This document shows positions 1-8,516 of a stretch of 64,000 nt of DNA, piece by piece. The number at the start of each line of letters is the position of its first letter. Position 1 is the stretch's first letter. Source of the DNA: Micromonospora sp. NBC_01740 (GTDB taxonomy: Bacteria > Actinomycetota > Actinomycetes > Mycobacteriales > Micromonosporaceae); NCBI RefSeq assembly GCF_035920365.1, contig NZ_CP109150.1:5208001-5272000 (forward strand), given 5' to 3'. The notes beneath the pieces are model-generated. The model saw nothing but the letters and a program-made list of their open reading frames with translations. It did not search any database and was not told where the DNA came from. The position numbers were made by a program, and so were the translations under genes.

Positions 1-365
1 TGGAGGTGCCGCCGCTGGACCGGCCCACCCTGGCCGGCTGGTACCGGCACGGTGTCAGCCCAGGCGAGACCGGCAACGCCGTGCTCGTCGGGCACGTCGA
101 CTCCGCCGCCGGCCCCGCCGTCTTCTTCGACCTCGGTCGGCTGCGGCCCGGCGACACCGTGCGGATCACCCGCGCCGACGCCAGCGTCGCCACCTTCGCC
201 GTCGACGGCGTCGGGTCGTACCCGAAGGACCACTTCCCCACCGACCTGGTCTACGGGCCCAGCGACGCGACCGGCCTGCGGCTGATCACCTGCGGCGGCC
301 GGTTCGACCGGGACACCGGCAACTACGTCGACAACGTCATCGTGTTCGCCACCCGGGTGCCGTGA
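1..365 (+). CDS. Sortase (class E/F type), C-terminal part
   Basis: The gene is open at the left window edge: the frame reads through base 3, so the GTG at base 6 need not be the start. About 120 residues remain. The catalytic layout of an actinobacterial sortase is visible: a His in VGHVDS, a Cys in LITCGG and, a few residues later, an Arg in GRFDRDTGNY. Sortases are membrane-anchored cysteine transpeptidases that attach or process exported proteins. The short form with LITCGG fits the class E/F or housekeeping-like sortases of actinomycetes. The N-terminal membrane anchor lies outside the window, so class and substrate cannot be decided. The protein ends at 365, 64 bp before the CorA gene. 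Confidence 0.85.
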   Translation, partial: EVPPLDRPTLAGWYRHGVSPGETGNAVLVGHVDSAAGPAVFFDLGRLRPGDTVRITRADASVATFAVDGVGSYPKDHFPTDLVYGPSDATGLRLITCGGRFDRDTGNYVDNVIVFATRVP

Positions 366-429
366 CCCCCGGACCCGCCCGGCCCGAGTACGGTGTCCGC
401 GCGGATGCCGGTGCGGCGGAGGGGGACGG

Positions 430-1533
430 GTGGTTCGGCGGGCGAGGGAACGGGTCAGGCTGTCGGCCGTGTTCGACCGGCTGCTCGGCCGACCGCTGCC
501 CGGGCAGCGCGCGCCGGAGCCCCGTCGCTCCAATCCCGACGCCGTGGTCGACTGTGCCGTCTACGTCGGCGGGCGGCGCGAGCCGGGCCGCCTGCACTAC
601 GCCGACGCGTACGCCCGCAGCCGTCGCGGCCGCGACGCCTTCGTCTGGCTGGGTCTGCACGAGCCCGATCCGGCGGTGATGGCGGCCGTCGGCCGCACCT
701 TCGGGCTCGACGACCTCACCGTCGAGCAGGCCCTCGCCGACGGCCACCGCCCCACGGTGCGCCGCGAGGGCGACGTCACCCTGCTGGTCCTGCGCACCGC
801 CCGTTACGTCGAGCACGCCGAGCTGACCGACACCTCGGAGGTGGTCGACACCGGCGACGTGATGGTGCTGGTCGGCGACCGCTTCGCCGTCACGGTGCGG
901 CACGGCGCCGCGGGCGCGCTCACCTGCGTACGCGCCGACGTCGAGCAGCGCCCCGCGGTGCTCGCGCAGGGCCCGTGGGCGGTCGCCTACGCGGTCTGCG
1001 ACCGGATGGTCGACCTCTACCTGGAGGTCGCCGGGCACGTCGAGCGGGACCTGGAACGCGTCGAGGAGGCGGTGTTCGCCCGCGACCGCTCGGCCGACAT
1101 CCAGCACATCTACCAGCTCAAGCGGGAGGTGGTCGAGTTCAAGCGGGCGGTGCAGCCCCTCCAGGCGCCGCTGCGCTCCCTGCTCGACCAGCGGCCCGAC
1201 AACCCGCCGCGCAACCTGCACCGATGGTTCGTCGACGTGGACGCCCGGCTGACCCGGGCGGTGGACCGGGTCGCCGCCTACGACGACCTGCTGACCTCGA
1301 TCGTGCAGTCCCGGTTGGCGCAGCTCGCGGTGGAGCAGAACAACGACATGCGCAAGATCGCCGCGTGGGCCGCCATCGCCGCCACCCAGACCGGCATCGC
1401 CGGCATCTACGGCATGAACTTCGCCAACATGCCGGAGCTGCACTGGCGCTACGGCTACCCCACCGCGCTCGGCCTGATGGCGCTGACCGCGTTCGCCCTG
1501 CACCGCCTCTTCCGCCGCTCGGGTTGGCTCTGA
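430..1533 (+). CDS. corA: CorA-family magnesium/cobalt transporter
   Basis: This 367-residue protein has the CorA plan: a large acidic cytosolic N-terminal domain (about residues 1-300), a long helix, and two C-terminal membrane segments. The signature GMN motif stands in YGMNFANMPELHW just after the first segment (AAIAATQTGIAGIYGMNF), and the second segment is near the C-terminus (LGLMALTAFAL). CorA pentamers carry Mg2+ and other divalent ions across the inner membrane. The GTG start at 430 is preceded closely by a GGAGGGGG Shine-Dalgarno run. The gene converges with the next one, and the two stop codons are only a few bases apart. Confidence 0.93.
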   Translation: MVRRARERVRLSAVFDRLLGRPLPGQRAPEPRRSNPDAVVDCAVYVGGRREPGRLHYADAYARSRRGRDAFVWLGLHEPDPAVMAAVGRTFGLDDLTVEQALADGHRPTVRREGDVTLLVLRTARYVEHAELTDTSEVVDTGDVMVLVGDRFAVTVRHGAAGALTCVRADVEQRPAVLAQGPWAVAYAVCDRMVDLYLEVAGHVERDLERVEEAVFARDRSADIQHIYQLKREVVEFKRAVQPLQAPLRSLLDQRPDNPPRNLHRWFVDVDARLTRAVDRVAAYDDLLTSIVQSRLAQLAVEQNNDMRKIAAWAAIAATQTGIAGIYGMNFANMPELHWRYGYPTALGLMALTAFALHRLFRRSGWL

Positions 1534-1539
1534 GCGCCG

Positions 1540-3723
1540 CTACTCCATCGTGGACGGCTCCGGGATCGCGGGCGCGGGGCTGGTGCGCGGCATCGGGACC
1601 TCGGTGGCCCGGACCGCCGGGGCCGACGCCAGCATCCGGTCGAAGACGTTGCGCAACAGGGTCGACATCGCCGGATCGTCCGCCAGGGCGCCGACGAACG
1701 AGATCGAGGACGCGCTGAAGACCAGGGCGCCGTTGGGCCGCTCCAGGAAGACCATCGCGGCGCCCTGGCCCCCGGGGTTCTCGCCCCGGGCGATGACCTG
1801 CGCCGGGGACGCCTCGCCGGCCAGCCCGCGCAGCCCGTCGGTCTCCCAGCCGCTGGCGGCGCCGTTGTAACCCGTGCGGCCGAACCTGCTGCCGACCACC
1901 AGGCCGGTGCCGGCCAGCAGCGGGTGGTCACGCAGCACCTGGTACGGCGCGTACGTGCCGGCGTCGACGTAGTTGGTGCCGAGCAGTTGCGAGGCGGGCA
2001 GGCCCAGCTCCGTGTAGATGTCCCGCCTGCCGTCCGACCGGCGGTAGGTGACCACCGTACGACCGGAGTTGACCTGCACCCGCTCGTACAGGCCGTTGCC
2101 GCCCGGGTAGATCAGCCGGCCGCCGCCGGCCTGGAAGTTGACCAGCCGCTGCCGCATCGTGTCGGACCAGTACTCGGGATGGCTGCCCAGCACGAGCACC
2201 CGGTAGTTGGTGAGCCAGCCGTTGGAGCCGTGCAGGTCGGCGTCCTCGTAGACGTCGAAGGCGAGCCCCTGCCGGGACATCCAGCGGGTCAGCAGGAGAT
2301 CCGAGTAGAGGGTGTGGTCCCGGATCCCGGGGTCGTCGACGTTCAGCTCCGTCGACGGCCGACGTACGGAGAGGGGCCGGCGGCCCGTCATGTCCGGGCA
2401 GTACTGGCTGTGCCCGCCCCAGCTGTTGTAGGCGTTGTAGGTGAAGGTGGGCAGCAGCACCGCGATCCTGTTGGTGGGGCGGGTCGGCCGCACGAGGAAC
2501 GGCACGTACCGGTGCAGCCCGTTCGGGCCCTCCAGCCGGGCGGCGTAGAGGCCGGGCTGCCAGTCGGCGGGGACCCGGAACTGCAACCGGTCCGACCAGC
2601 CGCAGCCGACGCCGAGGAACCCCACCGGCAGCGACTGCACCCCGCCGGTGACGGGCAGCGGCGGCGAGACGACCACGGGGGCGCCGGGGTTGGGTGCCAG
2701 CCGGACCATCGACGCGGTGAGCGACGGGAACCCGGTGGACACCGCGAAACGCGCCACCTCGCCCTGCGCCACGCTCGGCGTGTTGGCGTAGCCCTGGAGG
2801 GCGGCCTGCGTCTGCACCGTCCAGCCGGAGCCGACCCGCTTGCCGGTGCCGCTGTTCATCCAGGCGGCCCGCCCGTCGGGGCCGGCGGTGGTGTGGTTCG
2901 TCAACCGGTACTGCGTGAGCGCGCCGCTCTGCCGGGCGGTGGCCGCGTCCGGCGGGATCGCGTACAGCGCCCCCTGGCCGGTGCACCACACCCCGTCGTT
3001 GAGGAAGAAGTTGCGGAAGCCGGAGCCGATCCGCAGGCCCGAGCCCGACGCCCAGGCGCCGCCGCCGAGGTGCCGGTGCCAGCGGATGTCGCCGTAGTGG
3101 TAGGCGTAGAGGACCCCGGAGGTGTCCGCCTGCAACACGGCGCCGGTGAAGCCGCCACCGATACGCGCCCCCTGGACCGTCCACGTCTTGCTGACCAGGT
3201 CGTACTGGTGCAGGAAGAGGTCGCCCGCGGCGTTCTGTCCGTAGAACGCGCCGTGAAACCCGCACAGCCGGGGATAGCGCTCGAATCCGGCGCCGATCTG
3301 CCCGCCGCTGATCCAGGTGCCGGCGCCGGTCGTCGAGTTGGTCAGCCGGTAGCGGTAGTAGTGGACGGTGCCGTCGCCGCGTACGGCGTAGAGCGAGCCG
3401 TCGAGCCCGCCGAAGACCGCCCGGAACTGGTGCCAGCCGGAGCCGATCCGGCGGCCCGAACCGCTCGCCCACGTGAACGCGCCGGTCTGCCAGCCCGTGT
3501 GCCGGTACCAGTACAGCGCGCCGTCGGCCTGGATCGCGAAGATGACGCCGTACCCGCCGCCTACCAGGCGGATGAACCGTTGCTGCGGGTCGTACTGGGG
3601 CACGGCGGCCGACGCGCCGGACGAGCCCGCCAGCAGCAGCGGCGGCACGGAGGCGGCGATGACGGCGCCGTCGCGGAGCAGCCGTCGGCGCGGTACGCCC
3701 CCCAGGCCCGGCACGTTTCCCAT
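1540..3723 (-). CDS. Secreted beta-propeller (tachylectin-like) / N,N-dimethylformamidase beta-like protein
   Basis: 727 residues from ATG at 3723, chosen because GGAGAGGGG lies just upstream and the next residues form a Tat-type signal (RRRLLRDG, a hydrophobic stretch, then GASAA). Residues of about 45-310 contain repeated blades of the kind W-x-SGSG-xx-IGSGW with G-x-LY, typical of tachylectin-2-like beta-propellers that bind sugars. The C-terminal 400 residues resemble the large subunit of N,N-dimethylformamidase, with FTYNAYNSWGG and LVLGSHPEYWS, a region with a glutamine-amidotransferase-like fold. The reaction is unknown; many such proteins are not DMF hydrolases. Export to the cell surface or medium is likely. 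The fusion of a lectin propeller to this domain suggests binding to a polymer or glycan. Confidence 0.75.
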   Translation of the reverse strand: MGNVPGLGGVPRRRLLRDGAVIAASVPPLLLAGSSGASAAVPQYDPQQRFIRLVGGGYGVIFAIQADGALYWYRHTGWQTGAFTWASGSGRRIGSGWHQFRAVFGGLDGSLYAVRGDGTVHYYRYRLTNSTTGAGTWISGGQIGAGFERYPRLCGFHGAFYGQNAAGDLFLHQYDLVSKTWTVQGARIGGGFTGAVLQADTSGVLYAYHYGDIRWHRHLGGGAWASGSGLRIGSGFRNFFLNDGVWCTGQGALYAIPPDAATARQSGALTQYRLTNHTTAGPDGRAAWMNSGTGKRVGSGWTVQTQAALQGYANTPSVAQGEVARFAVSTGFPSLTASMVRLAPNPGAPVVVSPPLPVTGGVQSLPVGFLGVGCGWSDRLQFRVPADWQPGLYAARLEGPNGLHRYVPFLVRPTRPTNRIAVLLPTFTYNAYNSWGGHSQYCPDMTGRRPLSVRRPSTELNVDDPGIRDHTLYSDLLLTRWMSRQGLAFDVYEDADLHGSNGWLTNYRVLVLGSHPEYWSDTMRQRLVNFQAGGGRLIYPGGNGLYERVQVNSGRTVVTYRRSDGRRDIYTELGLPASQLLGTNYVDAGTYAPYQVLRDHPLLAGTGLVVGSRFGRTGYNGAASGWETDGLRGLAGEASPAQVIARGENPGGQGAAMVFLERPNGALVFSASSISFVGALADDPAMSTLLRNVFDRMLASAPAVRATEVPMPRTSPAPAIPEPSTME

Positions 3724-4034
3724 GGCGACCCCTCTCCGGCGAGGCGGATGTGCTGGGCAACCTACGAAACCGACGGCGCCGGCGTGGCCCCGCCAAGCGC
3801 CCTGAGCGGGGAAATCGGATGATCCGCGAACACCTCCGACCGGCCGGCCCGCGCCGATCCCGCCGATCAAGCGATTGACGGAAGGCGATTGACTGTTGTC
3901 GATCGAGGCGACGGGCCCGGCGCGGCCCGGCGGCGACCTGATCAGCGTCGGCCGGCTTGACGCGTCGGTCCGGGCACGCCGGGCAGCGCGTTGGTCAGAG
4001 CGCGTTGGTCAGAGCGCGCCGGGCGGCGCGGCGG
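3724..4034. other. Intergenic region with short tandem repeats
   Basis: No convincing gene lies here. Two short direct-repeat blocks are visible: GCGATTGAC at 3871-3879 and again at 3885-3893 (14-bp spacing), and a 14-bp unit AGCGCGTTGGTCAG at 3985-3998 repeated exactly at 3999-4012, followed by a partial third copy. On the minus strand a TAGGTT hexamer near 3755 could be a -10 box for the downstream secreted protein. The remainder is the 3' flank of the flavo-dehydrogenase operon. Confidence 0.4.
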
Positions 4035-5501
4035 TCAGGGCGTGTCGGGCAGCGCGTCGCCGACCGCGAGGGCGCGCAGGGGGACGGGCTTGACCGGCGC
4101 CTGCGCGGTGAACGCCCCGACCTCCTCCGGCCCCCGGCCGGTCAGCGTGCAGATGAACTGGCAGAGGCCCGGCTGGCAGGACCGGCCCTGGCACAGGCCC
4201 ATCCCGGCGCGGGTCACCAGCTTGACCGCGTTCGCGGTGCCCAGGTGCGGGTTGGCCGCCAGCGCCCGGCGCACGTCACCGGCCCGCACCTCCTCGCAGC
4301 GGCAGAGCACGGTGTCGTCGGTGACCAGGCTGCCCAGGGCCGCCCGGTCCGGCGCGAAGCGGTCGAGCACCCGGGTGACGAAACGTCGCCGGCGGCGTAG
4401 CTCCCGGCGCACCGGGTCGGCCAGCGCGGCGGCCCGACGCTCATCGAGCAGCCCCAGGTCGCGCAGCACGCCCAGGGCGGCCAGCCGGCCCTCGACCGCC
4501 GCCTGCTCGGCACCCGCGACGCCGGTCAGCTCGCCGGCCACCGCGATCCCGGGCACCGAGGTACGCAACCACTCGTCGTGCCCGACCACCCAACCGCCCC
4601 CGGGCGAGTCCCAGGTCACCGCACAGCCGGCCTGCCGGGCCAGCTCGACGGAGGGGACGAAGCCGTAGCCCAGCGCCAGCACGTCGCAGGGCACCTCCCG
4701 GTCGGTCCCGGGCACCGGCTGCCCCGTGGGGCCGACCTCGGCGAGGGTCACCGCGCTCAGGTCCGGGTCGCCGTCGGCGCGGCGGACGACCGTGGCGAAC
4801 CGGACCGGCACCCCCGCCCGGCGCAGCACGCGCAGCGCCCCCACGCCCTCGGCGATCTTGCCGCCCGCGCCCGCCACGGCGGCCAGCCCGGCCGGACCGG
4901 GCAGCAGGTCGCGGCGGCGTTGGACCAGCGCGACCTCGACCACCCGGGCACCGGCGCGCACCAGTTGGGCGGCCACCACCAGCAGCAGCGGGTGGCCCCC
5001 GGCCAGCACGAACCGGCCACCCGGCAGCAGGCCCTGCGCCTTGACGAACGTCTGCACACCGCCCGCCGTGAGCACGCCGGGCAGCGTCCAGCCGGGAAAC
5101 GGCACCGGCAGGTCGTACGCGCCGGCGGTGAGCAGCACCGCCCGGGGTTCGAGCAGGCGGACCCCGGCCGGGCTGTGCGTGGCGACCCGGTAGCGCCCCG
5201 GCGCGGGCTGGTCGCCGGCGTACCCGTCGAGGCCGGCGCGGGTGCCGAGGACGCCCCACACCGTGGTGTCGGCGAGCCACCGGACGCCGGGCGCGGCGGT
5301 GGCCTCGGCGAGCAGGGCCCGACCGGCGGAGGACGGCGCGGTCGGCGGGGTGAACCCGGCCGGCGGCCGGCGGTAGATCTGCCCGCCCGGCTGCTCCTGC
5401 TCGTCGACGACGGTGACGGCGGCGCCGTGCCGGCCGAGGGTGGCGGCGGCGGCCAGCCCGGCCGGGCCGGCGCCGACCACCACCACGTCGGGCGCGCTCA
5501 C
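4035..5501 (-). CDS. FAD/BFD-type dehydrogenase large subunit (opine/D-hydroxyproline dehydrogenase alpha-like)
   Basis: 488 residues from GTG at 5501, which overlaps the stop of the ferredoxin-like gene as GTGA. The N-terminus has the dinucleotide motif VVVGAGPAGLAAA (about residues 5-17), a second nucleotide-binding segment and a reductase core. The C-terminus carries a BFD-like [2Fe-2S] module with LCRCEEV and, about 35 residues later, CQGRSCQPGLC. This layout is that of OoxA/HcnB and the alpha subunit of heteromeric D-hydroxyproline dehydrogenase, which work with a small ferredoxin-like subunit and a DadA-like flavoprotein. Both partners are the next two genes, so a membrane-peripheral three-subunit dehydrogenase is inferred. 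The substrate is not readable from sequence: opine, D-hydroxyproline, cyanide-forming glycine oxidation or another secondary amine are all possible. Confidence 0.82.
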   Translation of the reverse strand: MSAPDVVVVGAGPAGLAAAATLGRHGAAVTVVDEQEQPGGQIYRRPPAGFTPPTAPSSAGRALLAEATAAPGVRWLADTTVWGVLGTRAGLDGYAGDQPAPGRYRVATHSPAGVRLLEPRAVLLTAGAYDLPVPFPGWTLPGVLTAGGVQTFVKAQGLLPGGRFVLAGGHPLLLVVAAQLVRAGARVVEVALVQRRRDLLPGPAGLAAVAGAGGKIAEGVGALRVLRRAGVPVRFATVVRRADGDPDLSAVTLAEVGPTGQPVPGTDREVPCDVLALGYGFVPSVELARQAGCAVTWDSPGGGWVVGHDEWLRTSVPGIAVAGELTGVAGAEQAAVEGRLAALGVLRDLGLLDERRAAALADPVRRELRRRRRFVTRVLDRFAPDRAALGSLVTDDTVLCRCEEVRAGDVRRALAANPHLGTANAVKLVTRAGMGLCQGRSCQPGLCQFICTLTGRGPEEVGAFTAQAPVKPVPLRALAVGDALPDTP

Positions 5502-5809
5502 CGGGGCACCGCCGTGCGGACCCGCATGTCGGCCCGTACCCGGATCAGGCAGGAACGCTGGCAGGGCACGTCGTCCACCGTGACGACGCACTCGAAGCAG
5601 ATCCCCATGTTGCAGTAGGGCCCCCGGCGGGCGCCGCCGCGCGTGGCGCCGACGGCCCGCTCCCCGGCGGCCAGCAGCGCGGTGGCCAGGGACTCGCCCG
5701 GGTGGGCGAGCACCGGCCGCCCGTCCACCTCGATGGTGACCGGCGCGGGCCGGCCCATCGCGGTGCGCCTCGGCGCCTCGGCGGGCTGCGGCGGGCGGTG
5801 TTCAGACAA
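5498..5809 (-). CDS. (2Fe-2S)-binding small subunit of the dehydrogenase
   Basis: A ferredoxin-like protein of about 103 residues (86 if the internal ATG at 5758 is used). It holds the plant-type cluster ligands in CNMGICFECVV, with a further Cys in PCQRSC. Small subunits of this kind (HcnA/OoxC type) pass electrons between the FAD and DadA-like subunits. The TTG start at 5809 has GGAG upstream and overlaps the end of the DadA-like gene by 8 bp; the ATG at 5758 gives a more usual N-terminus (MGRPAPVTIEVDG) but a poorer ribosome site. It is coupled to the large-subunit gene by a GTGA overlap. Confidence 0.8.
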   Translation of the reverse strand: MSEHRPPQPAEAPRRTAMGRPAPVTIEVDGRPVLAHPGESLATALLAAGERAVGATRGGARRGPYCNMGICFECVVTVDDVPCQRSCLIRVRADMRVRTAVPR

Positions 5810-6989
5810 AGTTCAGCGCTCCGAAGCGGGCGGGTGAATAGTCCTCGATCGCACGGTCGGGCTCGCCGGTGACGACCATGGCGGCGAGGAGCCGGGCGTA
5901 GGTGAGGCCGAGGGTGAAGGCCGAGCCGCCGGTGGCGACGTACAGCCCCGGCCGGCGCGGCACCGCGCCGAGCAGCGGCAGGTGGTCCGGGGTGAGCGTG
6001 GTCATGCCCGTCCACGTCCGGATCACCGGCAGGTCCCACACCGCCGGGACCACCCGGGCGGCGTCGGCGTTGCCGACCAGCGACTCGTAGCGCAGCTCCG
6101 GGTTGGTCTCCAGGTCGACCTGTCCGGCGCGGCTGACCAGCTTGGCCGGCCAGCCGCCGCCGATCAGCACGTTGCCGTCCTCAGTCTGCTTCATCGACAG
6201 CCGCCGGCCGACGTGCTGGATCAGGTGCGGCAGGAACGGCCGGCTGCGGGCGGTCGCGCTCATCGTCAGCCCGACCGGGAAGACCGGCAGCCGGACGTCG
6301 GCCATCGCGGCCAGCTCGGCGGTCCACACGCCGCCGGCGAGCACGACCGTGTCGGCCAGGTGGGTCTCCCCGGCGGTGTCTCCCGGGCCGGCCCCGGTGC
6401 GCAGTTCCCAGTGCCGGCCGCGCCGGTGCAGCCCGGTGACCCGGCAGCCGGTGCGCAGCACGGCACCGTGGCGGCCGGCGGCCCGGGCCAGCGCCGGGGT
6501 GACCAGCCGCGGGTTGGCCTTGCCCTCGCCGGGCACGTGGCCGGCGGCGAGCACGGTGTCGGCCAGGTACGGCGCGAACCGGCGCAGCTCCGGGCCGGAG
6601 AGCACGGCGACGTCGAGGCCGTACTCGCGTTCGAGGGCCGCCTTGCGGTCCAGCACGGCGATCTCCGCCGGGGTCTCGGCGAGCATCAATCCGCCGGTGC
6701 GGGACACCCCGCACCGCTCGCCGAGCTCGTCCTCGATGGTCGCCCAGGCCCGCACGGCGTCCAGGTGCAGCGGGAGCGCGCGGGCCGCCGCGCGGGCCGC
6801 GTCGTCGCCGTGCTCGACCATCCGGAACTCCAGCTGGAAGTGCAGGCTGCCCGCGTTCTGCCCGGAGGCGTGCCGGTTGACCTGGTCCTTCTCGACGAGC
6901 AGGACGCGGTTGCCGGCGCGGGCCAGGTGCCAGGCGGTCGCGCAGCCGAGCAGGCCGCCGCCGATGACCGCCGTGTCGTACGCAGTCAT
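5802..6989 (-). CDS. DadA-family FAD-dependent amino-acid/imino-acid dehydrogenase subunit
   Basis: 395 residues with an N-terminal Rossmann motif (AVIGGGLLGCATAWHLARAG, about residues 7-26) and the C-terminal DAO signature region (GLYVATGGSAFTLGLTYARL). It is the catalytic flavoprotein of the D-amino-acid dehydrogenase / sarcosine oxidase beta family. In heteromeric opine and D-hydroxyproline dehydrogenases such a subunit oxidises a secondary amine at FAD. The start ATG at 6989 overlaps the stop of the lyase gene (ATGA), and the 3' end overlaps the ferredoxin-like gene, so the four leftward genes are one translationally coupled unit. Confidence 0.88.
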   Translation of the reverse strand: MTAYDTAVIGGGLLGCATAWHLARAGNRVLLVEKDQVNRHASGQNAGSLHFQLEFRMVEHGDDAARAAARALPLHLDAVRAWATIEDELGERCGVSRTGGLMLAETPAEIAVLDRKAALEREYGLDVAVLSGPELRRFAPYLADTVLAAGHVPGEGKANPRLVTPALARAAGRHGAVLRTGCRVTGLHRRGRHWELRTGAGPGDTAGETHLADTVVLAGGVWTAELAAMADVRLPVFPVGLTMSATARSRPFLPHLIQHVGRRLSMKQTEDGNVLIGGGWPAKLVSRAGQVDLETNPELRYESLVGNADAARVVPAVWDLPVIRTWTGMTTLTPDHLPLLGAVPRRPGLYVATGGSAFTLGLTYARLLAAMVVTGEPDRAIEDYSPARFGALNFV

Positions 6990-7906
6990 GGGAGCAGGTC
7001 GAGCTGGCTCATGGTGGCCCGGACGCGGTCCTGTTCGGCGGGGGTCAGCGGGAGCAGCGGCGCACGGACGTGCCCGGCCGGCACGCCGCGCAGGGTGAGC
7101 GCGTACTTCATGATCGCCTGCGCGTTGCCGAACCGGGCGCCGTAGTCGGGCCCGAACCAGTCCTCCATGATCACGCGGTCGCGGGCGCCGAGGACCCGGG
7201 CCCGGTCGAGGTCCCCGGCGCGCAGCGCGCGGAAGAAGTCGGGGTGGTCGGCGCCGAGCACGGCGCCGGCGCCCATCAGCCCGTCGCCGCCGATCGTGGT
7301 CATCAGCTCGATGCCCACCTCGTTGGTGGGGATGCCGAAGTAGCGCACCCGGTGCCGCAGGGCCACCAGGCTCCGGACGAAGCCGCCGAAGTCGGGGGTG
7401 GAGTTCTTGACCGCCACCACGGTGTCCAGCGCGCTCAGCTCCAGCAGCAGGTCGGCGTCCAGGTCGACGCCGGTGCCGCGGGGCCAGTTGTAGACGCAGA
7501 GCGGGATGTCGACGGCCTCGGAGACGGCCCGGTAGAACGCCACGACCTCGGCGCGGGTGGGCACCACGTACGGCGGCGGGGTGAGCAGGATGCCGTGCAG
7601 GCCGGCGGCCCGGGCGGCCTCGGCGTGCCGGATGGCCTCCGCCGGCGTGTACGCGTTGCAGCCGCCGAGCACGGTGAGCCGGTCGCCGACCCGCTCGGCG
7701 GCCGTCCGGAACAGCTCGGCCCGCTCCTGTTCACTGAGACTGAACCACTCGCCCGTGGTGCCGCCGACGATCACCCCGTGCAGCCGCTCGGCGGCGAGCC
7801 AGTCCAGTTGCCCGCGCCAGGCGGCGAGGTCCAGCTCGCCCGTGGCGGTGAACGGGGTGGTGACGGCCGGGAGGTAGCCGAACCAGTCGACGCTGTCACG
7901 GTCCAC
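6986..7906 (-). CDS. Dihydrodipicolinate synthase (DapA/NanA) family lyase or deaminase
   Basis: 306 residues of a class I aldolase TIM barrel. GGTTGEW (residues 48-54) is the phosphate/carboxylate loop of the family, Tyr139 in VYNWP is the proton-relay tyrosine and Lys167 in VAVKNST is the Schiff-base lysine. Family members include DapA, N-acetylneuraminate lyase, keto-deoxy-sugar-acid enzymes and 1-pyrroline-4-hydroxy-2-carboxylate deaminase. Standing directly upstream of an opine/D-hydroxyproline-type dehydrogenase, the last activity is the most economical guess, but this is inference. GTG at 7906 is preceded by AAAGGA at good spacing. It is not likely to be the housekeeping lysine-pathway DapA. 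Confidence 0.85.
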   Translation of the reverse strand: MDRDSVDWFGYLPAVTTPFTATGELDLAAWRGQLDWLAAERLHGVIVGGTTGEWFSLSEQERAELFRTAAERVGDRLTVLGGCNAYTPAEAIRHAEAARAAGLHGILLTPPPYVVPTRAEVVAFYRAVSEAVDIPLCVYNWPRGTGVDLDADLLLELSALDTVVAVKNSTPDFGGFVRSLVALRHRVRYFGIPTNEVGIELMTTIGGDGLMGAGAVLGADHPDFFRALRAGDLDRARVLGARDRVIMEDWFGPDYGARFGNAQAIMKYALTLRGVPAGHVRAPLLPLTPAEQDRVRATMSQLDLLP

Positions 7907-7979
7907 TGCGGGTCCTTTCGACGGGCGGCGTCGTACCGCCCACGTGCGCGTACGCGGGCCGGGTGACGTGCCGGGTGGG

Positions 7980-8516
7980 TCAGGGGGTCGGCGGGGTGAC
8001 CGCGATGATGAGCCGGGCCCGCTGGTCGCTGGCGTTGCGGTAGAGGTGGGGCAGCCGGGAGTCGAAGGTGATCGCCTCGCCGGTCTTCAGCACGTAGTTC
8101 TCGCCGCCGATCTCCGCGACGACCTCACCGGTGACGGCGATCGCGCACTCCGTGGAGGGGTGCGCCCACGGCTCGGTGGAGCTGGCGTCGCCGGGCGCCA
8201 GCTCGGCTTCCAGCACCTCCAGGTCGCCCCGCCCCGGCGTGAGCCGGTCGTAGGCGATCTGCCCGGGAGGCGCGGCGAGCCGGGACCGCGAGCCGGGCCG
8301 GCTGATGTGCACCAGCGGGGCGTCCGGCTCGGAGAACAGCGCCGCGATGGAGGTGTCGAAGACCTTGGCGAGCTTACGCAGGGTGGCCAGGCTGGGGTCC
8401 GTGGCGCCGTTCTCGATCTGGCTGAGCAGGGCGGGCGACACGTCGGCCGCCGCCGCGAGCTGGCGCAGCGTGAGGGAGTGCTGCTGGCGCAGGTCGCGGA
8501 GCTGGTCACCGAGCAT
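7980..8516 (-). CDS. XRE-family transcriptional regulator with C-terminal cupin
   Basis: 178 residues. Residues 1-65 are a lambda-repressor-like helix-turn-helix (LRQLAAAADVSPALLSQIENG), and about residues 100-175 a small cupin barrel (WAHPSTECAIAVTGEV followed by LPHLYRNAS). Regulators of this build usually sense a small catabolic ligand through the cupin and control an adjacent pathway. The gene lies between the leftward dehydrogenase genes and the rightward transporter operon, behind a pair of interleaved divergent promoters with inverted repeats, so it probably controls both units and itself. The ATG at 8516 sits about 40 nt downstream of the predicted leftward transcription start. Confidence 0.9.
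   Translation of the reverse strand: MLGDQLRDLRQQHSLTLRQLAAAADVSPALLSQIENGATDPSLATLRKLAKVFDTSIAALFSEPDAPLVHISRPGSRSRLAAPPGQIAYDRLTPGRGDLEVLEAELAPGDASSTEPWAHPSTECAIAVTGEVVAEIGGENYVLKTGEAITFDSRLPHLYRNASDQRARLIIAVTPPTP

Noticed and set aside
1924..3822. Plus-strand frame opposite the propeller/DMFase-like gene
   Set aside because: The minus strand shows signal peptide, propeller repeats and DMFase motifs. The plus frame shows none.
7980..8516. Prophage repressor
   Set aside because: The helix-turn-helix protein has a cupin domain and sits between catabolic genes. No phage genes are present.
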